From positions 85,791 through 149,790 of the forward strand of contig NZ_JAGGLL010000008.1 of assembly GCF_017874425.1 (NCBI RefSeq): a stretch of 64,000 nt of DNA, read 5' to 3'. The notes below the pieces were generated by a model. That model was not told where the DNA came from, ran no database searches, and worked only from the letters and a program-made list of their open reading frames with translations. The stretch is from Clostridium punense (lineage in GTDB: Bacteria > Bacillota > Clostridia > Clostridiales > Clostridiaceae). Positions 38,173-46,849 of the stretch are shown one piece after another (position 1 is the first letter of the stretch; the number at the start of each line of letters is the position of its first letter). Made by a program: the position numbers and the translations under genes.

Positions 38173-38664
38173 ATGGAAAAAAGAATTTATTTAGAAAAAT
38201 ATACTACAATGGATTTTGATAATTATTATAAGTTGGTTAGCGATGAAAATGTAATGGCTATGATAACAGAAAGAGCCATTCCTTTAGAAGAAGCAAGAAA
38301 TAATTATGATTTGCTTTTAAGCAATAATGAACTGCATCAATCCCTTGGCAACTTTAAAGTTATTGAAGCCTCAACTAATAAATTTATGGGCTCTGCAGCC
38401 TTAAGAGTTAAAGAAAAGAATGCTACTGAAGCTGAAATTGGATATATGTTCTTGCCTGTTTACTGGGGTAAAAGATTTGGCAGTGAAGTTGCTAAATTAT
38501 TAATTGAAAAAGCAAAACAGGAGACTCAAATAATTAAGCTTACTGCAATTATTGATCCAAACAATACTGCTTCAAGAAAAATCTTGATTAATAATGGATT
38601 TATTTCAGAAAAGGTATGTGAAATTGATGGATTGCCAGGAGAAATATTATCCATGAAGTTATAG
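38173..38664 (+). CDS. GNAT-family N-acetyltransferase (RimJ/RimL-like)
   Basis: 163 residues from ATG 38173, eight bases after AGAGGA; two earlier in-frame ATGs (38155, 38164) lack spacing. The acetyl-CoA loop (GYMFLPVYWGKRFGSEVAKLLIEKA near 95-120) and the NxASRKILINNGF helix fit GNAT transferases of the RimJ/L type. Substrate unknown. Confidence 0.85.
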   Translation: MEKRIYLEKYTTMDFDNYYKLVSDENVMAMITERAIPLEEARNNYDLLLSNNELHQSLGNFKVIEASTNKFMGSAALRVKEKNATEAEIGYMFLPVYWGKRFGSEVAKLLIEKAKQETQIIKLTAIIDPNNTASRKILINNGFISEKVCEIDGLPGEILSMKL

Positions 38665-38773
38665 AAAAGACTTACACTGCGAAAGAAAGTGTTGAATTGA
38701 AGTGTATACTAATTTTCTTAAATTCAATGACTATAAGAACACTTATTATAATATAAAGCAGTAATAATAAAAT

Positions 38774-38827
38774 AATATAAAAATACCGTACTATCCAGAA
38801 ATGGATTTTACGGTATTTTTATATTAT
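38774..38827. terminator. bidirectional terminator, long stem
   Basis: AATATAAAAATACCGTA pairs with TACGGTATTTTTATATT (to 38826) around a 19-base loop holding a smaller ATCC/GGAT stem. It lies between convergent genes. Confidence 0.88.
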
Positions 38828-38943
38828 ATTAGAGGTTTGCAACTTTATTTTCTCGTTATGTTAAAGGCCGGTGCTGGTAATATAGTGTTATTTAAGGGAA
38901 GTAATTCAAACCTTCCCTTGGCTAACTTTCTTTTTAAAGGGTT

Positions 38944-39477
38944 TTAAGATATAGTTGCTTGGAAGCATAATATTCCATTGCTAAATCCTTTTATAATATT
39001 ACCTTCATGTTTTATATGAACTGGATTACATCCATAAACAGGATGAATATATTTTACTTCTATATCATTAGTTTGAGTTGTGTCACAAAGTTCTTTTAGA
39101 ATAAACATTCCTTGAACAACTGGATTTTCTGTAAGATGAATGGAATTTGTGTCCCCTACTAGATGACTAAAATCTGCAATTTCTTCTTTTGAAAAATCAC
39201 GCCAGAAAACACCAGTATCTTTAACAATTTCTGGCTCAACAGACTCTTTAATTGTTACATTCATCATTAAATAAACCGTTAGTGTTTCTGCAATTTTATT
39301 ATCAGCATATCCACTACAGTTGAGTATACAAAGTCTACTACTATTTTTTACAATTTCATTTTTATAAGTTTCCTTAACTGATTTGGGTTGAAACCGTTGA
39401 TATTTTATTTTAGCAATAAATGCACCATCATAAAAAAAATCTTCTTTCGTAGTAAATGCTCTAAATAAATCTATCAT
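38944..39477 (-). CDS. MaoC-like hot-dog domain protein
   Basis: 177 residues behind GGAG. Residues ~98-125 read FSHLVGDTNSIHLTENPVVQGM, matching the hydratase-2 motif with catalytic Asp and His of (R)-specific enoyl-CoA hydratases. The N-terminal half (residues 1-85) could be a degenerate first hot-dog half. No fatty-acid genes are nearby, so the substrate is unknown. A weak hairpin (AAGGGAAG/CTTCCCTT, 38896-38920) lies downstream. Confidence 0.65.
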   Translation of the reverse strand: MIDLFRAFTTKEDFFYDGAFIAKIKYQRFQPKSVKETYKNEIVKNSSRLCILNCSGYADNKIAETLTVYLMMNVTIKESVEPEIVKDTGVFWRDFSKEEIADFSHLVGDTNSIHLTENPVVQGMFILKELCDTTQTNDIEVKYIHPVYGCNPVHIKHEGNIIKGFSNGILCFQATIS

Positions 39478-39761
39478 TTTATTATTCTCCTATATCACTG
39501 TTATAATGTCTGTCAATAATTATAATTGTATTCTTATTTAATTATACAGAATATCAATTATAAATCCAATACTTAACATTACTACATATAGTGACCCTCT
39601 AATTTAAAACTCTTTAATTTTATGTCTGAATGAAAATTATGAGATTGTATTAAAATGTTCTTGCGTTCAGTTGAATCTTTTTCCATAAGAAAAAGTTCTA
39701 ACTATTTACTAATACATTAATATATTAAACCCTCCACTATCGTACCAAAGTTTTAGTAGTA
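39478..39761. other. gene-free intergenic stretch
   Basis: Divergent promoter region between the hot-dog gene and the MerR-type gene. No open frame or clear repeat is visible apart from the promoter listed at 39762. Confidence 0.4.
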
Positions 39762-39770
39762 TGCTATAAT
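39762..39770 (+). promoter_or_regulatory. extended -10 promoter of MerR-type gene
   Basis: TGCTATAAT (39762-39770) is a consensus extended -10 element 39 bases before the start at 39809. No good -35 box is present. Confidence 0.6.
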
Positions 39771-39808
39771 GAAAAAACAGTTTAGGTAACCAAAGAGGGA
39801 GGTATTAA

Positions 39809-40186
39809 ATGAAAATTTATAGTACTTCTGAAATTGCTAGATTAATGGGCCTACATCCCAACACAGTTATGTTATATGAAAAGTGGGGATACATAGCTCC
39901 TGTACCAAGAAAGGAAAATGGGTATAGGACTTTCACTGAGACACACCTTGACCAAATGAAACTTGTAAGATTGGCCTTAAGAAGTGAAGCCATTAAATGG
40001 TATATGAGGTTTGAGGTTAAAAATATCATAAGAAGTGCAGCTCAAGGGAATTTAGAAAAAGCTTTAGAGCTAAGTAGAGAACATTTGACTCACATAGAAA
40101 ATGAAAAGAATAATGAAATAAGGGTTATGAAAATAATCCAGGAAATATTAAAAAGGATTCAGAAGAAGAAAAGAATATTTCATTGA
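39809..40186 (+). CDS. MerR-type regulator, N-terminal part of a split double-MerR protein
   Basis: 125 residues behind GAGGGAGG. The MerR helix-turn-helix at residues 3-60 (YSTSEIARLMGLHPNTVMLYEKWGYIAPVPRKENGYRTF) is followed by a helical coil. The frame ends four bases into the next gene. Related clostridial proteins, as I recall, carry two such domains in one chain. Here the second frame stays open upstream of its presumed start, so one base gained or lost near the A5 run at 40149-40155 would join the two. It may be a frameshifted gene, a programmed -1 shift, or a sequencing error. Confidence 0.75.
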   Translation: MKIYSTSEIARLMGLHPNTVMLYEKWGYIAPVPRKENGYRTFTETHLDQMKLVRLALRSEAIKWYMRFEVKNIIRSAAQGNLEKALELSREHLTHIENEKNNEIRVMKIIQEILKRIQKKKRIFH

Positions 40187-40536
40187 ATAGAAGTGGAGTA
40201 GCAAAACTCCTTGGGGTATCAAAAAATGTGATTATAAACTGGGAGAGATACGGACTTATTGAAATTCCAAGAAGGAAAAATGGTTATCGTGTTTATGGAG
40301 AAAATGAAATAAAGCTTCTTAGGGTTATTAAAGCCTTGAGAGAGGAAGTCTACAGTACTCAGAGTATAGGCAATATGCTGAAAAAGCTTAAAAATAAAAG
40401 CAATGGAAATTCTCATTCTTTATTGAAAGAAGCAGAAGGCTCTCATAAAGAGTTGCTATCATCTCTAGGTCAAGTTGAGAGTAATACTAAGGAATTGATT
40501 AGTTATATAGAGGAGTTAGTAAGTAAAAAAACATGA
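40183..40536 (+). CDS. MerR-type regulator, C-terminal part of the split protein
   Basis: 117 residues counted from TTG 40183, which has no convincing ribosome site. A second MerR helix-turn-helix (RSGVAKLLGVSKNVIINWERYGLIEIPRRKNGYRVYGENEI) occupies residues 3-45 and a coiled coil follows. Reading this frame upstream gives an uninterrupted linker (SEEEKNIS) into the preceding gene. Independent expression is possible only by translational re-start at the TTGA overlap. Confidence 0.65.
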   Translation: MNRSGVAKLLGVSKNVIINWERYGLIEIPRRKNGYRVYGENEIKLLRVIKALREEVYSTQSIGNMLKKLKNKSNGNSHSLLKEAEGSHKELLSSLGQVESNTKELISYIEELVSKKT

Positions 40537-40552
40537 ATTTGAGGTGAAAAGT

Positions 40553-40918
40553 ATGGAAAAATATAATGAAGAAGAATTAAGAGAAGCCTTAGAAGCTATA
40601 GCTTCAGCCATAAATGAAAGTGAAAAAATACATCCAAAGTTTCCAGAAGGGACTTCTCAGCACACACTCCTTAGAAATCGGATAAAAGCCTTGTATATTT
40701 CAAAAGCCTTAATGGGGGATGAATGTATTATTGAAAAATATACAAAAGAAGAGTTGATAAAAGCGTTACCCCCTGTAACTTCACTTATGAGCAAATGTGA
40801 AAAAGCTCAGCAAAAATTTCAAGAGGGTACCTATCATCATACCCGTCTAAAGAAAATAATTAATGCAATGTATATTTCAAAAGAATTAATAGGTGAGGAA
40901 ATTAGTAAAAGAGGTTAA
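40553..40918 (+). CDS. unknown protein made of two ~55-residue tandem repeats
   Basis: 121 residues from ATG 40553, six bases after GAGGTG. The two halves align throughout: KYNEEELREALEAIASAINESEK against KYTKEELIKALPPVTSLMSKCEK, then HPKFPEGTSQHTLLRNRIKAL against QQKFQEGTYHHTRLKKIINAM and YISKALMGDE against YISKELIGEE. All-helical and charged, with no known family to me. It sits 16 bases after the split MerR gene, so it is probably in the same operon. Confidence 0.75.
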   Translation: MEKYNEEELREALEAIASAINESEKIHPKFPEGTSQHTLLRNRIKALYISKALMGDECIIEKYTKEELIKALPPVTSLMSKCEKAQQKFQEGTYHHTRLKKIINAMYISKELIGEEISKRG

Positions 40919-40963
40919 GTTCTATAGGATTTCATCATGGAATCCTATAGAACTTTATTTTAT
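40917..40963. terminator. terminator, perfect 15-bp stem
   Basis: AAGTTCTATAGGATT (40917-40931) pairs perfectly with AATCCTATAGAACTT (40941-40955) around a 9-base loop, followed by a T-rich tail. Its right arm touches the last codon of the convergent WYL gene. Confidence 0.92.
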
Positions 40964-41896
40964 TTTGTTTTTTATGGCTTCAAGGCTTTCAAGATAATTT
41001 TGTTTTATAGATTCTGGATAAATACTAACAAGATATTTACCAAATTGATGAAGATAGTTGATTAAAAACTCCATTTCCCCTATTTCAATCCAACCAGAAA
41101 TTAGAAAACCCTTCTTGGCCTCTTGAAGACACATGGTAGGAAAATTACATCTTTCGTAAATCTCCTTACCTTCTTTGGAAATTTCAATTTTATAATCAAT
41201 AGCCTCAGGACTTTTTTTTACAAGGTCAAGGCGGGTGTTTAAATCAAGTTCTACTATATTTTCAACAGGCTTTTCTTTCAGTGGTTCAATTTTTTTTATT
41301 CTGTCACAGCGAAAAATCCTATACTGATTTTTATCAACATCAAAGGCAGGGCAATACCAATTACCATAATCAGCGAAAATACCAATGGGCTGTATACGGC
41401 GCTCAGTGGTTTTCTGTGGTGTTTGATAAAGGATTTTTAAAACAGAAGGCTTCATTATGGCATAAAGAAGATCTTCCAGCATAGGGCATTCGTTAGCTAT
41501 CTTTACTGTGCCAAAGGAGATACGAGAGCCTAACTGTTCTAGTGTAGCTTTAACTTTTGAGGACACAGAACCTAAAAATTTTTCTTGTATTGTGCTATAT
41601 TCTGCTTTGAATGGCGTTGATTTTAAAAGTTCTATTGTTTTAATGGCAAAAAACATAGCATAAGTTTCTTGTGGAGTAAAGGAAATTGGTGGAATTTTGT
41701 AAGTTTCTAGCAGCTTATACCCACCATATCGTCCTTTTTCAGAGTATAAAGGTACACCCATATCTTCAAGACTTGCAATATAACGAAGGGCAGTACTTTT
41801 AGAGATATCAAACTCTCTCATTAAATCCTGAAGAGTGAACTGATCTTTTTTATAGACATAATTTATTATTTTATATATTAACTCATATTTTTTCAT
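40955..41896 (-). CDS. HTH/WYL-domain transcriptional regulator (YafY-like)
   Basis: 313 residues when started at the ATG 41896 behind GGAGG; an upstream in-frame ATG at 41956 has no ribosome site. The N-terminal helix-turn-helix (FTLQDLMREFDISKSTALRYIASLEDMGVPLYSEKGRYGGYKL) is followed by a WYL domain (residues ~140-220, with the GNWYCPAFDVDKNQYRIFRCDRI block) and a C-terminal WCX-like part. It is divergent from the VOC gene at 41991 and probably controls it. Confidence 0.88.
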   Translation of the reverse strand: MKKYELIYKIINYVYKKDQFTLQDLMREFDISKSTALRYIASLEDMGVPLYSEKGRYGGYKLLETYKIPPISFTPQETYAMFFAIKTIELLKSTPFKAEYSTIQEKFLGSVSSKVKATLEQLGSRISFGTVKIANECPMLEDLLYAIMKPSVLKILYQTPQKTTERRIQPIGIFADYGNWYCPAFDVDKNQYRIFRCDRIKKIEPLKEKPVENIVELDLNTRLDLVKKSPEAIDYKIEISKEGKEIYERCNFPTMCLQEAKKGFLISGWIEIGEMEFLINYLHQFGKYLVSIYPESIKQNYLESLEAIKNKIK

Positions 41897-41920
41897 ATTT
41901 TCCTCCAATAGTATCAGTTT

Positions 41921-41948
41921 TTGAAACCTATAGTTATTATAATATAAA
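41921..41948 (+). promoter_or_regulatory. promoter of VOC gene
   Basis: TTGAAA (41921-41926), 16 bases, TATAAA (41943-41948), lying between the divergent WYL and VOC genes. Confidence 0.5.
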
Positions 41949-41990
41949 TTGAACAAACTAAGTAGAAAAAGTTATTAAGGAGGATTTTAT

Positions 41991-42437
41991 ATGAATTATG
42001 AAGTAGTTACTTTTCTTTCAATGAATGGAAGAGGAGCTGAAGCAATTGATTTTTATACAAAACATTTAAAGGCACAGGTCCTTTTTAAGGTAACCTATGA
42101 GGATATGACAAGAATGGATCCAACTATGGTGGTTGAAAGTGGAAAAGAGCAGTGGATATCTCATTCTATTCTTCAGGTAGGTGTTCATAAAATAATGATT
42201 GCAGAAGAAACTATGGTTCCAAAGGAAGATTACCTTTTGGGTAATAATGTATCCCTTTGTATACAGTCAGCAGATAAAGAAGAAATTGAAGGGATTTATA
42301 ATTCCTTGGTTCAAGACCAAAGAACAAAAGTTATTTCTCCTTTAGGTAAGGTGATTTTCAGTGAGTCTTATGGTATTGTAAAAGATCCTTTTGGCATGCT
42401 AATTCAATTAAACTATGATGAGAGATTGGCTAAATAA
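41991..42437 (+). CDS. VOC/PhnB-like glyoxalase-fold protein
   Basis: 148 residues behind AAGGAGG. It starts with the PhnB-type pattern (FLSMNGRGAEAIDFYTKHLKAQVLFKVTYEDM) and ends with the conserved strand YGIVKDPFGMLIQLNYD. The family includes demethylubiquinone-like and resistance proteins; metal ligands are not clearly conserved here, so catalytic activity is unsure. Divergent WYL regulator alongside. Confidence 0.8.
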   Translation: MNYEVVTFLSMNGRGAEAIDFYTKHLKAQVLFKVTYEDMTRMDPTMVVESGKEQWISHSILQVGVHKIMIAEETMVPKEDYLLGNNVSLCIQSADKEEIEGIYNSLVQDQRTKVISPLGKVIFSESYGIVKDPFGMLIQLNYDERLAK

Positions 42438-42459
42438 AGAATACTATTAGTTTAATAAA

Positions 42460-42500
42460 ATAAAACACCCAAGGCAAAAGTATTGCCAAGGGTGTTTTGA
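42460..42500. terminator. bidirectional terminator
   Basis: AAAACACCC (42462-42470) pairs with GGGTGTTTT (42490-42498), with an inner GGCAA/TTGCC stem. It separates convergent genes. Confidence 0.9.
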
Positions 42501-42585
42501 ACTTTTAACAATTTAAATTTATATTTACAGATGTTATTTGGTTCCTACTAGTGCTTTGAATTATAATTAAATAGGACTGTGAAAG

Positions 42586-44274
42586 TTATTCAGTAGTTAA
42601 ATTGCGAATATAGATGCTGGAAGTTCCTAGATTATTTAATGAGACACTTCCAACAGGGTATGGGCCACCAGGTAAATCTAATTTATAGGGTGTTAATTCC
42701 TCAGTTATAGTTGTAAAAGTCAAGGGTAAGCCATTAAAAAGTACTATAATAGGAGAAGCCATACCTTGGTCTGTCTTTGCAAGAAACATAATACTGTTTA
42801 TCTCTGAAGGAACACTTGGTAATGGATAACTTTTTCCTGGGGCTATTCTTATACCTCCATTAGAAGAGCATTGTTTTGATTCACAGCTTCTTAAAAATGG
42901 AACTTCAACTTGAACAAGCTTTTTAGATTTAACTGTTGCAGTTACTTTAACAGTACAGTCTGAATTATTATTGCAGCATATTCTTGTACCTTCACTAATT
43001 TGGTTACACCCACAAGTTGCACTATTAACTTCACAGCTTAAATCTCCACCTTCAGGTAACATAAGAGTAACATTCTTATTAAAACATACTACTTTTTTAA
43101 AGCTGCTGTTATTACAACCTTTATTTGTTATGCGAAGAAGCACTTTTATTTGTAATTTAACCTCCACTAAATTCTGCTGTTCATCTATTTTACTTATATT
43201 CAATATGGAGCATTTACTTTCTAAAACCTCACATTGAAGGCCTTGAATTTTATTTGAAACTGGAACTTTTATTGTTTTCTCTACTTCAAAAGTGCAGGAG
43301 TCAAAGATTCTTGTGGTTTCAATACATATTCTATCTAAGGGAGATGGGCAAGGAAAATTAACATTTCCTATAGCTATTCCAAGAGGAAGATTTCCAACTG
43401 TAATAGTATCTACTACAGTATTGGTGTGGGTATCTATGACAGATACCTTATTATCACAAGCTCTTGTAATATAAGCTAAGCTGCCATCAGGAGTTATTGC
43501 TACACCAAAAGGGCATGGGCCCACAGGAATATTCTTAATCACTGTATTTGTTGCTACATTAATAACAGAAACCGTATTATCACCAACGTTTGTAACATAA
43601 ACAAAATTCCCATTTGGAGTTATAGCTACATTAGTAGGACCAAGGCCAACAGTTACGGTAGCTATCATAGTATTAGTATTTAAATCTATTACAGATACTG
43701 TATTAGATAAAGAACTTTGACCTTGATTTGCCACATAAGCAAAGTTCCCATTTGGGGTTATTGCTATACCTTGCGGAAAATCTCCCACAGCTATGGTGTT
43801 TATTACTGTATTTGTAGTGGTATCTATAACAGAAACATTATCTGACTTTGCGTTGGTAACGTAAACAAAATTTCCAGCTGGATTTACTGCAACTCCAACA
43901 GGGTCTCTACCAACGGGTATAGTGGCTACAACTAAATTTGTATCTGTGTCTATTACAGATACAGTTCCAGAAGTAGAGGTTGCAAGACCTGAGTTTGCAA
44001 CATAAACATATCTACCCTCTGGAGTTATTGCTATGCCTGTAGGGAAATCCCCAACAGTTATGGTAGCTACAACGGTATTAGAACAGGTATCAATAACAGC
44101 TACCACGTTATAAAGATTTGTCACATAGAGATACCTACCATCTGGAGTTATTGTAATAGCCTTTACTACATTATCAGGAGATAAAACCTGTATAGTATTT
44201 ATCACTGTATTGGTACTTGTATCTATAACTGAAACTTTATTATTATCATTTGCCACATAAGCAAATGTAGGCAT
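42586..44274 (-). CDS. seven-bladed YVTN beta-propeller protein with Cys-rich tail
   Basis: 562 residues from ATG 44274, nine bases after AGGAG (the ATG at 44283 overlaps it). Residues 1-310 contain seven repeats of about 42 residues, each with [AV]YVxN, VSVIDT-x-TNTV and a GxxPxGIAITP turn: one closed propeller. Residues ~318-475 form a Cys-rich region (ICIETTRIFDSCTFE, CCNNNSDCTVKV) like domains of clostridial spore-coat or exosporium proteins. A ~90-residue beta-rich end follows. No signal peptide is visible. A structural spore-surface role is inferred, not shown. Confidence 0.75.
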   Translation of the reverse strand: MPTFAYVANDNNKVSVIDTSTNTVINTIQVLSPDNVVKAITITPDGRYLYVTNLYNVVAVIDTCSNTVVATITVGDFPTGIAITPEGRYVYVANSGLATSTSGTVSVIDTDTNLVVATIPVGRDPVGVAVNPAGNFVYVTNAKSDNVSVIDTTTNTVINTIAVGDFPQGIAITPNGNFAYVANQGQSSLSNTVSVIDLNTNTMIATVTVGLGPTNVAITPNGNFVYVTNVGDNTVSVINVATNTVIKNIPVGPCPFGVAITPDGSLAYITRACDNKVSVIDTHTNTVVDTITVGNLPLGIAIGNVNFPCPSPLDRICIETTRIFDSCTFEVEKTIKVPVSNKIQGLQCEVLESKCSILNISKIDEQQNLVEVKLQIKVLLRITNKGCNNSSFKKVVCFNKNVTLMLPEGGDLSCEVNSATCGCNQISEGTRICCNNNSDCTVKVTATVKSKKLVQVEVPFLRSCESKQCSSNGGIRIAPGKSYPLPSVPSEINSIMFLAKTDQGMASPIIVLFNGLPLTFTTITEELTPYKLDLPGGPYPVGSVSLNNLGTSSIYIRNLTTE

Positions 44275-44398
44275 ACTAATCATCTCCTATATTTTGCCTA
44301 AATTTATTTTCTTACTACTATATATGCTTGGACATAACAATAAGTTAATAGTTTCAGTAGTTGTAGATTATAAAAAAGTTATAGGTAATCCATGTGCT

Positions 44399-44522
44399 TA
44401 TAGGGTTCCATGGTAGAACTTTAAATTATTCATGATGAATTTCGTTCATCCACATAAACCATTAAGGTAATCAGTGTAAGACTCATGTATAAGTTGAGTT
44501 TTAATTGTGGCTCCCTATGTAT
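44399..44522 (+). repeat. dispersed intergenic repeat, copy D
   Basis: Best-preserved copy. The ends pair as ATAGGGTTCCA with TGGCTCCCTAT. The core is ATAAACCATTAAGGTAATCA, then GTGTAAGACTCATGTATAAG and TTTTAATTGTGGCTCCCTAT. An inner hairpin GATGAA/TTCATC lies at ~44434-44450. It lies upstream of the propeller gene. Confidence 0.75.
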
Positions 44523-44600
44523 AGAGATTAACTACATTAACAAATCATTTAGAAGATTTTTTTTAAAAGAAAAGTGTATACTATAAGTAAAATAAATAAT

Positions 44601-44633
44601 AAAAGCCTCAATAACAAGCAGTTATTAAGGCTG
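44601..44633 (-). terminator. terminator-like hairpin on the minus strand
   Basis: AGCCT..AATAAC pairs with GTTATT.AGGCT around AAGCA; on the minus strand it is followed by TTTTATTATTTATTT. It lies downstream of the ZIP transporter gene's own terminator. Confidence 0.55.
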
Positions 44634-44696
44634 GATAATATTCAATAGTAGAGTGGGAATAAGTAAGGTCGTGTGAAAAAGGGGATTATTTTGCAA

Positions 44697-44730
44697 ATAA
44701 AAAGAATTAAGGATTGGTATCCTTAATTCC
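44697..44730 (-). terminator. rho-independent terminator of ZIP gene
   Basis: GAATTAAGGAT (44704-44714) pairs perfectly with ATCCTTAATTC (44719-44729). On the minus strand a T run follows, eight bases after the ZIP stop. Confidence 0.9.
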
Positions 44731-44737
44731 TTTAAAG

Positions 44738-45550
44738 TTATCCTAAAGCCACATCTAAAAACATCATCACAGCAAATCCAATCATGGCTCCTATTGTAGC
44801 TATATCAGATTTTCGCTCTAACTGGGATTCTGGTATTAATTCTTCAACTACTACATATATCATTGCTCCTGCAGCAAAGGATAATGCATATGGAAGTATA
44901 GACTTCATTCCAATAACTGCAATTGCACCTATTACACCAGCTATGGGTTCAACAATTCCTGATGCTTGCCCGTATAAAAAGCTTTTAGTTCTAGATAATC
45001 CTTCTCTTCTAAGAGGTATAGAAACTGCTGCTCCTTCTGGAAAGTTTTGAAGTCCTATTCCAAGAGCTAATGCTATTGCTCCAGCTAAGGAGGCAGATGG
45101 TAAATTTGCAGCTATTGCTCCAAAGGCTACTCCTACTGCTAATCCCTCAGGAATATTATGAAGGGTAATTGCAAGTACCAATAAAACACTTCTTTGCCAA
45201 CCAGTTTTTACACCCTCCGCCTTATCAGTAGGTGTTCCAATATGAAGATGAGGTATTACTTTATCTACAGTCCAAAGGAAAGCTCCTCCAGCTAGAAAAC
45301 CAACAACTGCAGGTAACCAAGCAGGAGTACCTGATTGCTCTGCCATTTCAATAGAGGGTTCCAATAAAGACCAAAAACTTGCAGCAATCATAACTCCAGC
45401 CGCAAAGCCTAACATTCCATTAAGTACTTTTTTATTTATAGTCTTAAAAACAAAAACTAAGGCTGACCCTAATGCAGTTACAAACCAGGTGAAAAGTGTT
45501 GCTAAAAGTGCTTGAAACACTGGGTCTAGTCCTGTAAACCAATTAATCAT
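44738..45550 (-). CDS. ZIP-family metal transporter
   Basis: 270 residues with eight hydrophobic segments. The metal-binding helix motifs are intact: [14 protein letters not shown] (near 130-143) and [13 protein letters not shown] (near 168-180). GufA-type ZIP proteins import Zn, Fe or Mn. The start follows TTGGAGG. A Fur/Zur-like box lies ~110 bases upstream, which supports metal-controlled expression. Confidence 0.9.
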   Translation of the reverse strand: MINWFTGLDPVFQALLATLFTWFVTALGSALVFVFKTINKKVLNGMLGFAAGVMIAASFWSLLEPSIEMAEQSGTPAWLPAVVGFLAGGAFLWTVDKVIPHLHIGTPTDKAEGVKTGWQRSVLLVLAITLHNIPEGLAVGVAFGAIAANLPSASLAGAIALALGIGLQNFPEGAAVSIPLRREGLSRTKSFLYGQASGIVEPIAGVIGAIAVIGMKSILPYALSFAAGAMIYVVVEELIPESQLERKSDIATIGAMIGFAVMMFLDVALG

Positions 45551-45659
45551 AAAAAAACCTCCAAACTAAAAAAATATTATTCCATTTAAAAATAATCATT
45601 ACCTATTAATATATATATCTATTCTATATAAATAGTTTACCAAAAAATTCTTATTTAAT

Positions 45660-45674
45660 CAATAATAATTATCA
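45660..45674 (-). promoter_or_regulatory. Fur/Zur-like 7-1-7 box upstream of ZIP gene
   Basis: On the minus strand it reads TGATAAT-T-ATTATTG, matching the TGATAAT-N-ATTATCA box in all but two arm positions. Its place upstream of a metal transporter makes a metal-responsive repressor site plausible. Confidence 0.6.
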
Positions 45675-45776
45675 TTTAATAAGCATAATTAAATATTTAA
45701 TAGGAAATCATTGCTAATAAGGATTTATATATATATAGGAATAATAAGCAGTAAACTCTTTGAGGTAAATTCAGTT

Positions 45777-46724
45777 TTAGTACAACTCAAGAACTTCTTC
45801 AGCTTTTCTTTTAATTTCAGAGATAGCCTCTAAGGGCTCAATTATTTTTATGGATTTCCCATATCCAAAGGCAAATTCTACCCCTTGCCAAAGGGAATCA
45901 AATTTAATTTTAAGATAAATATCATCATCTTTATGCATAGTTTCAGATATAGTTATAAAGGGTCTTTCTTTTATATTGTTTAGCACCTTGGGATTAACTT
46001 TAAAGGTAAAAGTGTATTTTGGAATTAAACTTTTAAAGTTGTTTGTAGAGTCTATCCAATAACTCTTTAAATTAAAGTTATCTGGCCTAGTAAAGGTATT
46101 TGGCATTAGCAAAGCTGACTCAATAGAAGTAACTTTATAGGTTTTAATAATGTGATTATTTATTGCAACTAAATACCAAGTACCACGTTTACAAACTAAG
46201 CCCAGCGGTTCTAATTTTACTTCTTTTACTTCTTCTGTTTTTCTGTATATTATTTTTAATACTTTAGAATTCCAGATGGCATTTTGAAGTAATGAAAGGG
46301 TATTTGTATTTAAGATTGTGTTAGGTTCGTTCCAAGTATTCATATCTATATAAATATAATTTTGAAGGTTTTCAAATTCTCTTAAGTCCTCTGTTGAAGT
46401 TTCTCCTAAAATTTTGAGTATTGTAGAATCTTTAAGCTTTTCTATACCTAAATCCTCTAAGATTTTATCTCCCGTTGGAAGGAATAAAGAGAAAAGCTCA
46501 TTTTTATTTATTCCAGTAATGGAAGTTTTGTAGTTTCCTATAAGTTTAATTCCTCCATTTATACCTTTATCAGCTACTATGGGAACTCCAATACCACTAA
46601 GAGTATCAATGTCTCTGTAAATAGTTCTAACAGATACCTCAAGTCTTTCTGATAGTTCAGAAGCAGTTAACTTTTTATGTATTTGTAATAACATTAATAT
46701 GGAAATTAATCTATCTGCTCTCAT
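45777..46724 (-). CDS. HTH/WYL-domain transcriptional regulator (YafY-like)
   Basis: 315 residues from ATG 46724 behind AGGAGG; the longer frame to 46748 lacks a ribosome site and would cover the operator. The N-terminal HTH_11 domain (LTASELSERLEVSVRTIYRDIDTLSGIGVPIVADKGINGG) is followed by a WYL domain (residues ~150-225, RGTWYLVAINNHIIKTYKVTSI). It is divergent from the RibD-like gene, and a TGACAT/ATGTCA palindrome lies between them. Confidence 0.88.
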   Translation of the reverse strand: MRADRLISILMLLQIHKKLTASELSERLEVSVRTIYRDIDTLSGIGVPIVADKGINGGIKLIGNYKTSITGINKNELFSLFLPTGDKILEDLGIEKLKDSTILKILGETSTEDLREFENLQNYIYIDMNTWNEPNTILNTNTLSLLQNAIWNSKVLKIIYRKTEEVKEVKLEPLGLVCKRGTWYLVAINNHIIKTYKVTSIESALLMPNTFTRPDNFNLKSYWIDSTNNFKSLIPKYTFTFKVNPKVLNNIKERPFITISETMHKDDDIYLKIKFDSLWQGVEFAFGYGKSIKIIEPLEAISEIKRKAEEVLELY

Positions 46725-46742
46725 AATCTTCCTCCTAATATA

Positions 46743-46757
46743 TGACATAGGATGTCA
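46743..46757. promoter_or_regulatory. palindromic operator candidate for WYL regulator
   Basis: TGACAT-AGG-ATGTCA, perfect 6+6 arms, 19 bases upstream of the regulator start and just downstream of a TATAAT on the minus strand. Confidence 0.65.
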
Positions 46758-46849
46758 ACTATTATAACCTATAATAAGTTATGAATCAAAGGACAATATT
46801 AATTATTATAAAACTAAAAATACAATATTCAAATAGGGGAGGAATTATA

